A DNA stretch of 64,000 nt from the NCBI GenBank assembly GCA_947503245.1, contig CANNCV010000001.1, positions 62,001 through 126,000 of the forward strand, given 5' to 3'. The translations under genes were made by a program, and so were the position numbers. Shown in pieces: positions 40,857 to 52,754 of the stretch; the first letter of the stretch is position 1, and every line of letters begins with the position of its first letter. This stretch comes from an uncultured Sphingomonadaceae bacterium. GTDB taxonomy: Bacteria > Pseudomonadota > Alphaproteobacteria > Sphingomonadales > Sphingomonadaceae. The notes beneath the pieces were generated by a model. The model saw only the letters and a list, made by a program, of their open reading frames with translations, was not told the DNA's origin and did no database searches.

Positions 40857-41939
40857 ATGGCCGAAGATATTGACATTCCGTCTTATGCCAATGTGCCGCG
40901 TCCTGATGGCCATCCCGCCGCGCCTGTTGGAAAGATTGGTGTGCTGCTGGTCAATCTTGGCACGCCAGAAGCGCCCGAAGTCGGCCCGATCAAAACCTAT
41001 CTGCGCGAATTTCTGTCGGACCGCCGCGTCGTGGAACTGCCCGCGATTATTTGGCAACCCGTTCTGCGCGGGCTTATCCTCAATACCCGCCCGCCCAAAA
41101 CGGCTATTGCCTATGGCAAAATCTGGCTGGATGATGGTTCGCCGTTGATGGTTTATACACGCGGCCTTGCGCAGCAATTACACACGCAATTCGCTGAAGC
41201 TGGCATGGACCATGTGCATGTCGATTTTGCCATGCGCTATGGTAACCCCAATATTCCCGATAAATTGCAGGCGATGAAAGATGCCGGATGTGACCGCATA
41301 TTGGTGGCTTCACTCTATCCGCAATATTCCGGCGCCACCACGGGCACTGCCAATGATAAGGTGTTTGAGACATTACAGGGCCTGAGATGGCAACCTGCGC
41401 TGCGCATCATGCCCCCTTATCATGATGACCCGCTTTACATTGCAGCATTGGCCAAGATGTTAGAACAACAAATTGCTGGTCTGGATTTCAAACCCGATGC
41501 CGTAATTGCCAGCTTTCATGGCATGCCGCTCAAAACCTTGCATGATGGCGACCCCTATCATTGCCATTGTCGCAAAACAGCGCGTTTATTGTCTGAGCAT
41601 ATGGCCGATTTTCTGTCCGCCAATACCAATGGCGAAGCAGGCAATGAGCTGATTGTTTCCTTCCAATCGCGATTTGGCCGCGCCAAATGGCTGGAACCAG
41701 CCACTGATGAAACGCTGGAAACCCTGCCCGGCAAGGGCATTAAAAAAGTAGCGATCTTTGCGCCTGGCTTTGCTGTCGATTGTGTTGAAACGCTGGAAGA
41801 ATTGGCGATTGAAGGCAAGGAAGAGTTTATGGAAGCTGGCGGTGAGCAATTTGCCTATCTGCCTTGCCTGAATGTTGACCCTATTGCCGATGATATGATG
41901 CTGGCGCTGGTACGCCGCGAACTGGGCGGATGGATATAA
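40857..41939 (+). CDS. hemH: Ferrochelatase
   Basis: GVLLVNLGTPEAPEVGPIKTYLREFLSDRRVVELP; SFHGMPLKTLHDGDPYHCHCRKT. Confidence 0.95.
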   Translation: MAEDIDIPSYANVPRPDGHPAAPVGKIGVLLVNLGTPEAPEVGPIKTYLREFLSDRRVVELPAIIWQPVLRGLILNTRPPKTAIAYGKIWLDDGSPLMVYTRGLAQQLHTQFAEAGMDHVHVDFAMRYGNPNIPDKLQAMKDAGCDRILVASLYPQYSGATTGTANDKVFETLQGLRWQPALRIMPPYHDDPLYIAALAKMLEQQIAGLDFKPDAVIASFHGMPLKTLHDGDPYHCHCRKTARLLSEHMADFLSANTNGEAGNELIVSFQSRFGRAKWLEPATDETLETLPGKGIKKVAIFAPGFAVDCVETLEELAIEGKEEFMEAGGEQFAYLPCLNVDPIADDMMLALVRRELGGWI

Positions 41940-42031
41940 ATCATCCGCATTTGCCGGGTAAAATCTTGCCATTGGCTTGACCCGATGCGCGCAAACGCAC
42001 AATCTGCGCAGCGATATATAGCAATTACGCA

Positions 42032-43615
42032 ATGGGGACCAAAATGGCTGATATTTTTCTGGGATTGGGCGGCGGAGAAAACCAGACCCTCAATATGGGG
42101 CGCGCTAATCGCCACGGTCTGATCGCAGGGGCAACCGGCACGGGTAAGACGGTCACTTTGCAAGGTCTTGCAGAGAGTTTTTCCGCGCAAGGCGTGCCAG
42201 TATTTGTCGCTGATGTGAAAGGTGATTTGTCAGGCATTTCCATGCAGGGTTCGTCCGACTTCAAACATGCGGACAAGCTGGAAGCACGCGCCAAAGAGCT
42301 GGGCATGGATGATTATGCCTATAGTGATAACCCCGCAATTTTTTGGGATCTTTATGGCGAGCAAGGCCACCCTATCCGCACCACCATCACCGAAATGGGG
42401 CCATTGCTGCTGGCGCGGTTAATGGATTTGAACGATACGCAGGAAGGCGTTTTGAACATCGTTTTCCGCTTTGCCGATGAACAGGGGCTGTTGCTGCTTA
42501 ACCTCGACGATCTGCAATCCATGCTGGCCTATACGGCAGAAAATGCCAAAGAATTGTCCGCCAAATATGGCAATGTTTCCAAAGCCAGTGTGGGCGCAAT
42601 CCAGCGGCAATTGCTGCAATTGGACAGTCAGGGCGCAGGCCAGTTTTTTGGCGAACCAGCATTGGAAATTGATGATTTCATTCAGTGCGATGAAAATGGC
42701 CGCGGCTATATCAATGTGCTAGCGGCTGACAAATTGATGCGCAGCCCGAAGCTTTACGCCACTTTCCTGCTCTGGCTGCTGGCGGAATTGTTTGAAACAC
42801 TGCCCGAAGTGGGTGATCCGGAAAAACCGAAACTGGTTTTCTTTTTTGATGAAGCGCATTTGCTGTTTGATGATGCGCCCAAAGCGCTGGAGGATAAGAT
42901 TGAGCAAGTTGTCCGCTTGATCCGGTCAAAAGGTGTTGGCGTATTTTTTGTGACGCAAAACCCTATTGACATCCCTGAAAAAGTGGCCGGACAATTGGGC
43001 AATCGCGTGCAGCATGCTCTGCGTGCTTTCACCCCGCGTGACAAAAAGGCGATCAAGGCCGCGGCCGATACCTTCCGCATCAACCCTGATCTGGATGTTG
43101 AGGAAGCGATTACCGAATTGCGGGTGGGTGAGGCTCTGGTTTCCACATTGATGGAAGATGGCGCGCCCAGCGTCGTGCAGCGCACATTGATCAAGCCGCC
43201 CCGTTCGCGGCTTGGCCCTGTCAGCAAGAAAGAACGCGCCATCATCCGCTCCATATCGCCTGTTGAAGGCAAATATGATGAGGAAATAGACCGCGAGTCC
43301 GCGGAAGAAATATTGCTGCAAAAAGCCACCGACGCCACTGAAACAGCCGAAGAAGTAGCCGAAAAAGGCGAAAAAGAAGTGGGCAAGCGCTCGCGCAAAA
43401 CCACCTCTATCTGGAGCAAGGCCATGAAACGTGCCGGACGTGCAGCGGCTGGTTCTGCCGCAGGTGCCGCAGCGGCTGCTGTTCTGGGCAAAAAGTCACG
43501 CGCCAATCCTGCACGGACCGCAGCTACATCGGCCGTTGGCTCAATCGTGACCGATCTGGCCGGACCGATTGCCGGACGTTTTGTCCGCAACCTTATTGGC
43601 GGCCTGATGCGATAA
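42032..43615 (+). CDS. HerA-like helicase/ATPase (DUF853 type)
   Basis: [76 protein letters not shown]. Confidence 0.9.
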   Translation: MGTKMADIFLGLGGGENQTLNMGRANRHGLIAGATGTGKTVTLQGLAESFSAQGVPVFVADVKGDLSGISMQGSSDFKHADKLEARAKELGMDDYAYSDNPAIFWDLYGEQGHPIRTTITEMGPLLLARLMDLNDTQEGVLNIVFRFADEQGLLLLNLDDLQSMLAYTAENAKELSAKYGNVSKASVGAIQRQLLQLDSQGAGQFFGEPALEIDDFIQCDENGRGYINVLAADKLMRSPKLYATFLLWLLAELFETLPEVGDPEKPKLVFFFDEAHLLFDDAPKALEDKIEQVVRLIRSKGVGVFFVTQNPIDIPEKVAGQLGNRVQHALRAFTPRDKKAIKAAADTFRINPDLDVEEAITELRVGEALVSTLMEDGAPSVVQRTLIKPPRSRLGPVSKKERAIIRSISPVEGKYDEEIDRESAEEILLQKATDATETAEEVAEKGEKEVGKRSRKTTSIWSKAMKRAGRAAAGSAAGAAAAAVLGKKSRANPARTAATSAVGSIVTDLAGPIAGRFVRNLIGGLMR

Positions 43616-43616
43616 T

Positions 43617-45059
43617 ATGGATAGGCCGCCGCACCATCAGGACCAGCCCATAGGTGCAGGAGAGATAGAGGCTATAAAGGTGGCCACGCCAGATTATAGA
43701 ACTTCACAGGCGCGCTATTCGCGTGTCGCTATGCTGCTGCACTGGCTGATTGCAGCGGCATTGGCTTTTCAAATGGGGCTTGGCGGGCGGCTCGAAGAAT
43801 TAAAGCCGGACAATGGCCTGTTCGCGGCCACACAATTGCACAAATCCATCGGTATTATGATTTTGCTGTTATCGCTTATGCGTCTGTGCTGGCGCTGGTT
43901 CAAACCGCCACCACCCGCATTGCCGGACAGCCGCCAAAACCATTTTTTGTCCAAGGCAGTTCATATCGGTCTGTACGCCTTTATGATTGGCGCGCCGCTT
44001 TCCGGTTGGCTGTTGGTGTCCACCTCCAAGCTGGGCATTGATACCTATATATTCAGCACATTATATTGGCCGCATATTCCCTTTGTTGGCGGGCTGGAAA
44101 CATCTGCCAAGGCAGCATTAAATGGCATGGCCGGAGCGGCACATCATTATCTTGGGTGGATGGGTTTGGCGCTTTTCTTGCTGCATGTTGCCGGGGCGTT
44201 GCGCCATCAGTTCCTGAAAGGCGAACCTTTATTGGCGCGGATATGGCCGAGCAGATGGGGCGTGAGCAAGATGACCGGCACTATGCTGATTATCGCTGCT
44301 TTTGCTATTATGTTCAGCCTGTCCGGCATCGCGCAGCAACTTTATGGCAGCGCGCAGGAAGAACCGGTGGCCAGTGCGCCAGATGCGCCGCCGGCAAATG
44401 CTGACCAGCTGGCCCAGGCAGCAGATATAGATAGCAGTGACCCAATAAGTGACGATGAACAGACTGAGCAACCTGACTCGGTTGAAACAGACAATGAAGA
44501 CCAGCCAGACGATGCGGACAATGGTGATCAAAGTGCTGAGCCTGACAATAAGGATATTAAGCCTGACCCTGCAATTGCCCATGATTGGCAGATTATAGAG
44601 CGCGCGCCCATTGCTTTTAGCTTTGCATGGAATGGCGAAACGGTGCGTGGCAGTTTTGCCGATTGGCAGGCCGATATCCGCTTTGGCGCAGACGCATTGG
44701 CGCAATCACGCATAGATGTGCGGGTAAATCTGGCCTCCGGCGTGACTGGCAACCCGCAAATTGATGATGCTTTGCCCGGCGCTGACTTTTTTGCCGCCGC
44801 GCTAAACCCGCAAGCACGCTTTGTGTCGAGCGATATACGCAGCACAGGCGGTGACAATTATGAAGCGCGCGGAACATTGACACTCAAAGGTATTAGCCAG
44901 CCGACAGTGCTGCGCTTTTCACTCGCGCTATCCGGTAATCAAGCCGTAGCCAAAGGCAATGCAAGCATAGACCGCAATGCGCACAAAGTGGGCGAAGGCA
45001 GCTACGGAGACATTTCCGATAGGGTTGCGGTCAGCTTTCAACTGACCGCTAAGCATTAG
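43617..45059 (+). CDS. Cytochrome b561 - YceI domain fusion
   Basis: N-terminal 4-TM b561-like domain with conserved His (LLHWLIAAALAFQ, LHKSIGIMI, HHYLGWMGLALFLLHVAGALRHQF); acidic linker; C-terminal YceI-like DWQADIRFGADALAQSRIDVRVNLASG. Confidence 0.85.
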   Translation: MDRPPHHQDQPIGAGEIEAIKVATPDYRTSQARYSRVAMLLHWLIAAALAFQMGLGGRLEELKPDNGLFAATQLHKSIGIMILLLSLMRLCWRWFKPPPPALPDSRQNHFLSKAVHIGLYAFMIGAPLSGWLLVSTSKLGIDTYIFSTLYWPHIPFVGGLETSAKAALNGMAGAAHHYLGWMGLALFLLHVAGALRHQFLKGEPLLARIWPSRWGVSKMTGTMLIIAAFAIMFSLSGIAQQLYGSAQEEPVASAPDAPPANADQLAQAADIDSSDPISDDEQTEQPDSVETDNEDQPDDADNGDQSAEPDNKDIKPDPAIAHDWQIIERAPIAFSFAWNGETVRGSFADWQADIRFGADALAQSRIDVRVNLASGVTGNPQIDDALPGADFFAAALNPQARFVSSDIRSTGGDNYEARGTLTLKGISQPTVLRFSLALSGNQAVAKGNASIDRNAHKVGEGSYGDISDRVAVSFQLTAKH

Positions 45060-45166
45060 GTCCCCTGCCCCGCCATGCGGTAAAGCGTAAGAGAAGTACG
45101 CCATAGAGCGATAGCAACCATGCTGAGAGCAAAGGCCAGTAACATGGGCCATGTTCGGCTGATCAC
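45056..45166 (-). CDS. Putative single-TM microprotein overlapping the end of the DksA/TraR gene
   Basis: GTGA overlap with upstream stop; translation (M)ISRTWPMLLAFALSMVAIALWRTSLTLYRMAGQGT, 36 aa. Confidence 0.4.
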   Translation of the reverse strand: MISRTWPMLLAFALSMVAIALWRTSLTLYRMAGQGT

Positions 45167-45510
45167 GGGGCGCAACCCACACATAGATGCGCCATCGGGT
45201 CAACCTCCAACCGCTTTGACGCGATCGCCTCCCCGCATTGCGCGCACCAGCCATAATCATCTTCATCAATGCGTTGCAGTGCTGCATCAATACGCGCCAG
45301 ATCATATGCGCGGCGGCGTGCCTCTGCTTCAGCCATTTGTTGCTGCTGCATCGCGTCCATACGACTCAAACGCCCGACACTTTGTTGATCCAATGTCACA
45401 GGCGCGCTCCATTGTGCATTATCCCTTTGTTGCTCACGCAAGGATTTCTGTTGATCGAGCAGCATGTCGCGAAACGCCGCAATTTGGTCTTTGGTCAGAC
45501 CGTCATCCAT
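45163..45510 (-). CDS. TraR/DksA C4 zinc-finger family protein
   Basis: RIDAALQRIDEDDYGWCAQCGEAIASKRLEVDPMAHLCVGCAP. Confidence 0.88.
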   Translation of the reverse strand: MDDGLTKDQIAAFRDMLLDQQKSLREQQRDNAQWSAPVTLDQQSVGRLSRMDAMQQQQMAEAEARRRAYDLARIDAALQRIDEDDYGWCAQCGEAIASKRLEVDPMAHLCVGCAP

Positions 45511-45537
45511 AAAATATGCCGACAACCACATTCTTAC

Positions 45538-46893
45538 CTAATCAGCTTGCGCGCCTTTGGGGGCCAACAAATCAAGCACGGCCACGGTCATGGCTTCTGT
45601 ACCCAATGTAACCGATTCACGCGGAGCAATTTTAAACAAGGGGGAATGATGTGATGGTACTGCCGGTCCACCAGCAGCCTCTGCATCAAAATCAGCTTGC
45701 GGTGTTCCTCCAACGGAAAAATACATGCCGGGTACGTCGCTATTTGGCATCACAAAATATGCGAAATCCTCCGCACCCATGCTCTGCTGCTGCCCATCAG
45801 TGATCAATGTCTGAGTACCGAAATGCCGTGTAAACTCTCCGGTTAAACGCTCCGTTAGTTCTGCATCATTTATGGTGACAGGGGTAGACTGAAAACCAAC
45901 CTCAACCTTGGGCAACATATCCTCTGGCATACCATTGAGACGCCCCACATTTTCAGCAATACGTTTAATGCCGCTCAACAGTTTTTCGCGTACAGCATTG
46001 TCATTCGACCGGACGGTCAATTGCATTTCAGCGCGATCAGAAATGATATTGTGCTTAAAACCAGAATGGAATGCACCAACGGTCACAACGCCCGGGGATA
46101 GGGGCGAAATTTCACGCGCAACTAATGTTTGCAATGCCATGATGATCTCTGCGCCCATGACAATGGGGTCTTTACCTCTGTGCGGCGCGGCGCCATGAGC
46201 ACCAACACCATAAACAGTAATGTTCACAGAATCCGAAGAAGAGGCAAACAGACCAGAGCGTATATCGATTTTGCCTGTTGGCACTTGCGATGACACATGA
46301 AAAGCCAATGCATAGTCCGGCTTGGGGAAACGCTCATAAAGACCATCATCCAGCATCGCTTTGGCACCGTTGATTTTTTCTTCGGCCGGTTGAGCGATAA
46401 ACACAATTGTCCCGCTCCACTGATTTTTTAATGATGCCAGCCTGCGCGCTGTACCAATCAAAGAAGTAATATGCACATCATGACCGCATGCATGCATGAC
46501 AGGTTTTTCCACGCCATCGACATCGACCTGTGTTGCTGATGAAGCATAGGAAAGACCGCTGGCCTCCGCGACTGGCAACCCGTCCATATCCGCACGCACA
46601 AGTACCGTCGGCCCAGGGCCATTACGCATAATGCCCACTACGCCTGTCTGGCCGATCTGCTCGGTCACCTCAACGCCGACAGCACGCAATTGCGCTGCGA
46701 TGATCTTCGCGGTGCGGTTTTCTTTGAAAGACAATTCAGGGTTTTGATGAAAGTCTATATAAAGCGCTTCCAAAACCGCATCATAATCTTCTGAAACCGC
46801 TTTACCGATATCGGTTTGCGCAAAGGAAGGGGATGCTACACCCAAAAGAAAAGCTGTGGACCCTGCCAAAACTGCACGAAACGCCAATGCCAT
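45538..46893 (-). CDS. M20-family amidohydrolase, secreted
   Basis: Signal peptide; VLVRADMDGLPV, MHACGHDVHITSLIGTARRL, QQSMGAEDFAYF. Confidence 0.92.
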   Translation of the reverse strand: MALAFRAVLAGSTAFLLGVASPSFAQTDIGKAVSEDYDAVLEALYIDFHQNPELSFKENRTAKIIAAQLRAVGVEVTEQIGQTGVVGIMRNGPGPTVLVRADMDGLPVAEASGLSYASSATQVDVDGVEKPVMHACGHDVHITSLIGTARRLASLKNQWSGTIVFIAQPAEEKINGAKAMLDDGLYERFPKPDYALAFHVSSQVPTGKIDIRSGLFASSSDSVNITVYGVGAHGAAPHRGKDPIVMGAEIIMALQTLVAREISPLSPGVVTVGAFHSGFKHNIISDRAEMQLTVRSNDNAVREKLLSGIKRIAENVGRLNGMPEDMLPKVEVGFQSTPVTINDAELTERLTGEFTRHFGTQTLITDGQQQSMGAEDFAYFVMPNSDVPGMYFSVGGTPQADFDAEAAGGPAVPSHHSPLFKIAPRESVTLGTEAMTVAVLDLLAPKGAQAD

Positions 46894-46932
46894 GATATTA
46901 CCCCTATTCCCATTTCTCTTAAGGGCAGCGTA

Positions 46933-48060
46933 TCACGGGCAGGAATGAAGGCAAGACCCCACTTGATGACCTTCTGCAACCATTGTCACAATATTGACGC
47001 GCACCTCTCCTGTTTCACGGTTGGCCCATAAGCCAGCACGCAACCCATAGGCATCACCAGCATGACCAATCCAACCGCCCGGTTGTACCTCAAGCCCCAA
47101 AGCCCATTGATAGAGGTCGTTCGCGCTATCACTATCCACAATATTGGGCGCGCTTGACCATTGCACTGTTTGCATTTCCTGCCATAGCGCAGGCGTTAGA
47201 AAATTCTGATCATCCTTGACGAGCAATTTGCCAATAACCAGCAATTCCTCCGCCGATATTCTTAAGCCACCTTGCGGAGAGAAGCTCGAACCATTTTTGC
47301 CCAGTTGATATATGGACACATCGCATTGTCCGTCGCTGGCCGGCACAAAAGCGCATTCGCTTTCTCCCTCAGTCAATGCACCATCCTTGGCCAAATCGCC
47401 ATTAGGCCGCAATAAGATAATGGCATTCTCTCGCTCTACTCTCGAACAACCGTTCCAGTTAAAACAGGCCTTTAATTCCAGCGGAGCAAAGACTTCTGAC
47501 TGCATAATCTTGTCAAAGCGCTGCCCAGTCGCCCGCTCCATAATGGCTGCGATTATAGGAGAGGCTATATTGGCATAGGAAAAATGCCCACTGCCCGGCG
47601 CATTATCAGCTAGCCACGCGTCTTTCTGCATAACCAACTGCCGTAATTCACCATCCAGTGGCAAATAATAGCCAGCGGCATCACTCAAACCGGCAGTATG
47701 GGATAAGAGCATACGCAGAGTGACCGGCCTATCAGGAAAAACAGGATGGCGTAGACTCCAACCGAGATAATCACCAACATCTGCATCAAGATCAAGAACG
47801 TCACGATCAGCCAGCCGCATAACGCCCAATGCCGTCACCAATTTGGAGATTGATGCGATACGTACGGGCATATCGCTTGTTACGGCGCGATCTTTCTTGC
47901 CTGCATCGCCGCTGACCAGCGCAACATTCGGTTTATCAGCAATGTACCTAAGCTCGATACTCACTGGCTCTGGCACATCGCCATCGTTTGCTGACGTGTT
48001 ACTATGATGCGCTGCTGCCGGACCGGCAAAAGCCAGACCGGCCAGCAGCCATAAACGCAT
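46933..48060 (-). CDS. Beta-lactamase-related serine hydrolase
   Basis: VRIASISKLVTALGVMRL (SxxK), FSYANIASPIIAAIMERATGQ (YxN). Confidence 0.88.
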   Translation of the reverse strand: MRLWLLAGLAFAGPAAAHHSNTSANDGDVPEPVSIELRYIADKPNVALVSGDAGKKDRAVTSDMPVRIASISKLVTALGVMRLADRDVLDLDADVGDYLGWSLRHPVFPDRPVTLRMLLSHTAGLSDAAGYYLPLDGELRQLVMQKDAWLADNAPGSGHFSYANIASPIIAAIMERATGQRFDKIMQSEVFAPLELKACFNWNGCSRVERENAIILLRPNGDLAKDGALTEGESECAFVPASDGQCDVSIYQLGKNGSSFSPQGGLRISAEELLVIGKLLVKDDQNFLTPALWQEMQTVQWSSAPNIVDSDSANDLYQWALGLEVQPGGWIGHAGDAYGLRAGLWANRETGEVRVNIVTMVAEGHQVGSCLHSCP

Positions 48061-48098
48061 AGTGCAAATTTTGCGAAGAGCGTTCAACACATTCGCGA

Positions 48099-48479
48099 TC
48101 AGCCAAAGTTCATTTTGCAGGCGCAGATTTTGTTGCCTTCTGGGTCACGGAAATACGCACCGTAAAAGACATTCTCCAAGCGCCAGCCTGGTTCGCCCTC
48201 ATCACTGCCACCTGCTGCCATTGCTTTTGCGTAAAGCGCATCGACTTCTTCCGTCGTTTCAAAGCGCAGTGCGACCATGACACCATTGCCGGTTGTCGCC
48301 GGCTTTTCATCATAAGGCAGGCCAACCACCAGCATAGGTTCATCTGCACTTTTGCCAAAAAACTGGCCGCCACGTGGGGTTTTGAACAACGGTTTTACTT
48401 CGCTGCCTTCAAACAACTTGCTGTAAAAGGCGATGCCTTCTTCAAGATTGTTGGTGCCGACCATAGTATATGCGATCAT
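48099..48479 (-). CDS. VOC (glyoxalase/bleomycin-resistance fold) protein
   Basis: [25 protein letters not shown]...[26 protein letters not shown] before 48479. Confidence 0.88.
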   Translation of the reverse strand: MIAYTMVGTNNLEEGIAFYSKLFEGSEVKPLFKTPRGGQFFGKSADEPMLVVGLPYDEKPATTGNGVMVALRFETTEEVDALYAKAMAAGGSDEGEPGWRLENVFYGAYFRDPEGNKICACKMNFG

Positions 48480-48636
48480 AGGGATGCCTTTCATTTTCTT
48501 TATACAATATCAGGCGAATCATCGCCTGAACGCCATGCCTTTATACCGTGGTGATCAGGATTTGCATGTGCAGATCGCATATGTGAATTGTGCATCGGCA
48601 ATTGCGGTTGACAGTCACAGATGCCATATCGGCAGC

Positions 48637-50817
<2,181 letters not shown>

Positions 50818-50848
50818 TTTGCACAATTAGCCTATTGCTATTTGCCCA

Positions 50849-52306
50849 TTGCCTCTCAATACTTCCCCAATGAGGGATATATTTACTGAATTATGGAACG
50901 ACTTTTCAAAGTTGCAACACGCACTAAGATTTAGACTACGAATATGGCTGCGTGTGCGATGGTTGTTCTTTAGACAAAAGTGGAAGCAATTGAATTGGCG
51001 CAACATATTGGCCTGCCTGCCGCGCCCGTTAATCGTTCTGTTCGTCTTTGCTATCATGCCCTATATTGGATGGCTATTGGGCATTGACTGGTCGGCATTG
51101 TCCAGCCGCATTGAAAATGTGGTTGAGGGCGAAAACGAACAATTAAGCTGGCAAACTGTTTTGATCATTATCGGCGCACCTGTGGCGTTCATCCTATGGG
51201 CATTTCGTGACCGCAATGCGCAGCAAAATCTGGAGAATCAGCGCAAGGATATTAACCTGAAAGAATTTCAGGAAATCCAGATGCGTGCAGCGGGCGCGAT
51301 GGATGAGAAGCTGCCCGAAAAGGCGCGTGAAACATTACAAATTGCTGCCATTCATCAGCTGCGCCCATTTTTGCGCGGTGAATATGGCGCAAGCTTTCGT
51401 CGGCCAGCATGGGAATTGCTCAAGGCGCGTCTGGAAACAAGCCATAATATGGCCTGTAAGACTAGCGGTAAGAGCTATGCTGAAATAGCGGATATGGCGA
51501 ACAGAGGCGCAATAGAGCGTCCACCCGAACCAGATGCCAAAGTAATAGGGCCTATAGATGTTGAGGACTTGAGAGAAATCATCCAAGGCATTCGCCCGTC
51601 TCCTATTAGCTTGGCTGAACGGTCGCTAATTGCCGAAGAGACGGCTTTCATATTACGCTCGGACCTTACACTGCAAAAAACCATGTTTGATTGTGTGAAT
51701 TTGCGGGCCGCTCTGTTATGCGGTCTAGAACTGCAATTTGCCAGCCTTATCGATGCAGATTTAACAAACGCGCATCTAGAAAATGCTAAACTTGGATCAG
51801 CAAATTTACTCAATGCGATGTTGCGTAATACTCACCTTGAAGGAGCAGACCTATACAATGCAAATCTAATGGGTGCGATCCTGAACAACGCGCATCTTGA
51901 AGGAGCAGAGCTAAGCAGGGCAAATCTCACTAATGCTTACCTATATTACACGCACTTGGAAGGTGCGGACCTTAACCAAGCTTGGATGGAAAATGCAAGA
52001 TTAGTTAAGGCCCATATGCAGGGCGCGAATTTGAGAGTCACCCATCTGGAGGGTGCAGACCTTCGTGGTGCAAATCTGCAGGGTGCCAGCCTAGATGGGG
52101 CCAATCTTAAGGGCGCAAATCTAAGTGGGGTCACTTGGGATAACCGAACACAACTGACTGCCACAATTTGCGATAATGCCACTATCTTCGCTGATAATTG
52201 GGACCAATTGTCCGCCGAAGAGAAGAACGCAGCCCGTCAGCCATGGATTGATCGCGGGATGGTTCATATGAACAAATTAACAGGGCCCAACCCCGCTAGC
52301 CCCTAA
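50849..52306 (+). CDS. Membrane-anchored pentapeptide-repeat protein
   Basis: Two hydrophobic segments (LIVLFVFAIMPYIGWLLGI, TVLIIIGAPVAFILWAF) followed by A(D/N)LxxAxL repeats. Confidence 0.88.
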   Translation: MPLNTSPMRDIFTELWNDFSKLQHALRFRLRIWLRVRWLFFRQKWKQLNWRNILACLPRPLIVLFVFAIMPYIGWLLGIDWSALSSRIENVVEGENEQLSWQTVLIIIGAPVAFILWAFRDRNAQQNLENQRKDINLKEFQEIQMRAAGAMDEKLPEKARETLQIAAIHQLRPFLRGEYGASFRRPAWELLKARLETSHNMACKTSGKSYAEIADMANRGAIERPPEPDAKVIGPIDVEDLREIIQGIRPSPISLAERSLIAEETAFILRSDLTLQKTMFDCVNLRAALLCGLELQFASLIDADLTNAHLENAKLGSANLLNAMLRNTHLEGADLYNANLMGAILNNAHLEGAELSRANLTNAYLYYTHLEGADLNQAWMENARLVKAHMQGANLRVTHLEGADLRGANLQGASLDGANLKGANLSGVTWDNRTQLTATICDNATIFADNWDQLSAEEKNAARQPWIDRGMVHMNKLTGPNPASP

Positions 52307-52310
52307 CCCC

Positions 52311-52448
52311 CTATTTATTATCCTCTGCGGCATCGCCGATAGCATCACCGGCGGATTCTATATCGCGCCCTACGCCTTCTATGGTGTTGCAGGCGGATAG
52401 CAGCAACAGGCTGATAAGTGCGGTGCCGATGGCGGGGATATGTCGCAT
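52311..52448 (-). CDS. Entericidin A/B-like small lipoprotein (absent from ORF track)
   Basis: Translation MRHIPAIGTALISLLLLSACNTIEGVGRDIESAGDAIGDAAEDNK; lipobox plus entericidin core; SD AGAGGAA. Confidence 0.85.
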   Translation of the reverse strand: MRHIPAIGTALISLLLLSACNTIEGVGRDIESAGDAIGDAAEDNK

Positions 52449-52628
52449 GGGGATATTCCTCTAATCTTAAATATGTGTCTGTTTGTACAACTAGCACAGC
52501 ATATTTGCCATGCTAAGCATGATTCGTTTGGCAGTGATACCATATGAATTTTGCGCGGCGCTGAACGATCAACATATGTGCGCATTTACGCAGATTATAA
52601 TCTTGCAAAGACGCAGCACAATATAGAA

Positions 52629-52655
52629 GAAAATAGACTAGAAACATCTATTTTC
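52629..52655. repeat. Perfect inverted repeat/hairpin (9-9-9)
   Basis: GAAAATAGA-ctagaaaca-TCTATTTTC. Confidence 0.6.
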
Positions 52656-52754
52656 ATAACAATACACTACTTTACAATATATTACATGTACTTCTGTTTA
52701 CGTTCATAAAATCACTGTTACATGCATGGCTATCGCACGGCCACCCCTAGAAAT

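Noticed and set aside
46933-48060. Serine hydrolase as an acquired antibiotic-resistance beta-lactamase
   Set aside because: Has SxxK and YxN of the broad beta-lactamase-related family but no specific resemblance to a resistance enzyme; surroundings are not mobile.
48495-48636. LexA/SOS box upstream of uvrB
   Set aside because: No GTTC-N7-GTTC or GAAC-N7-GAAC element found by eye.
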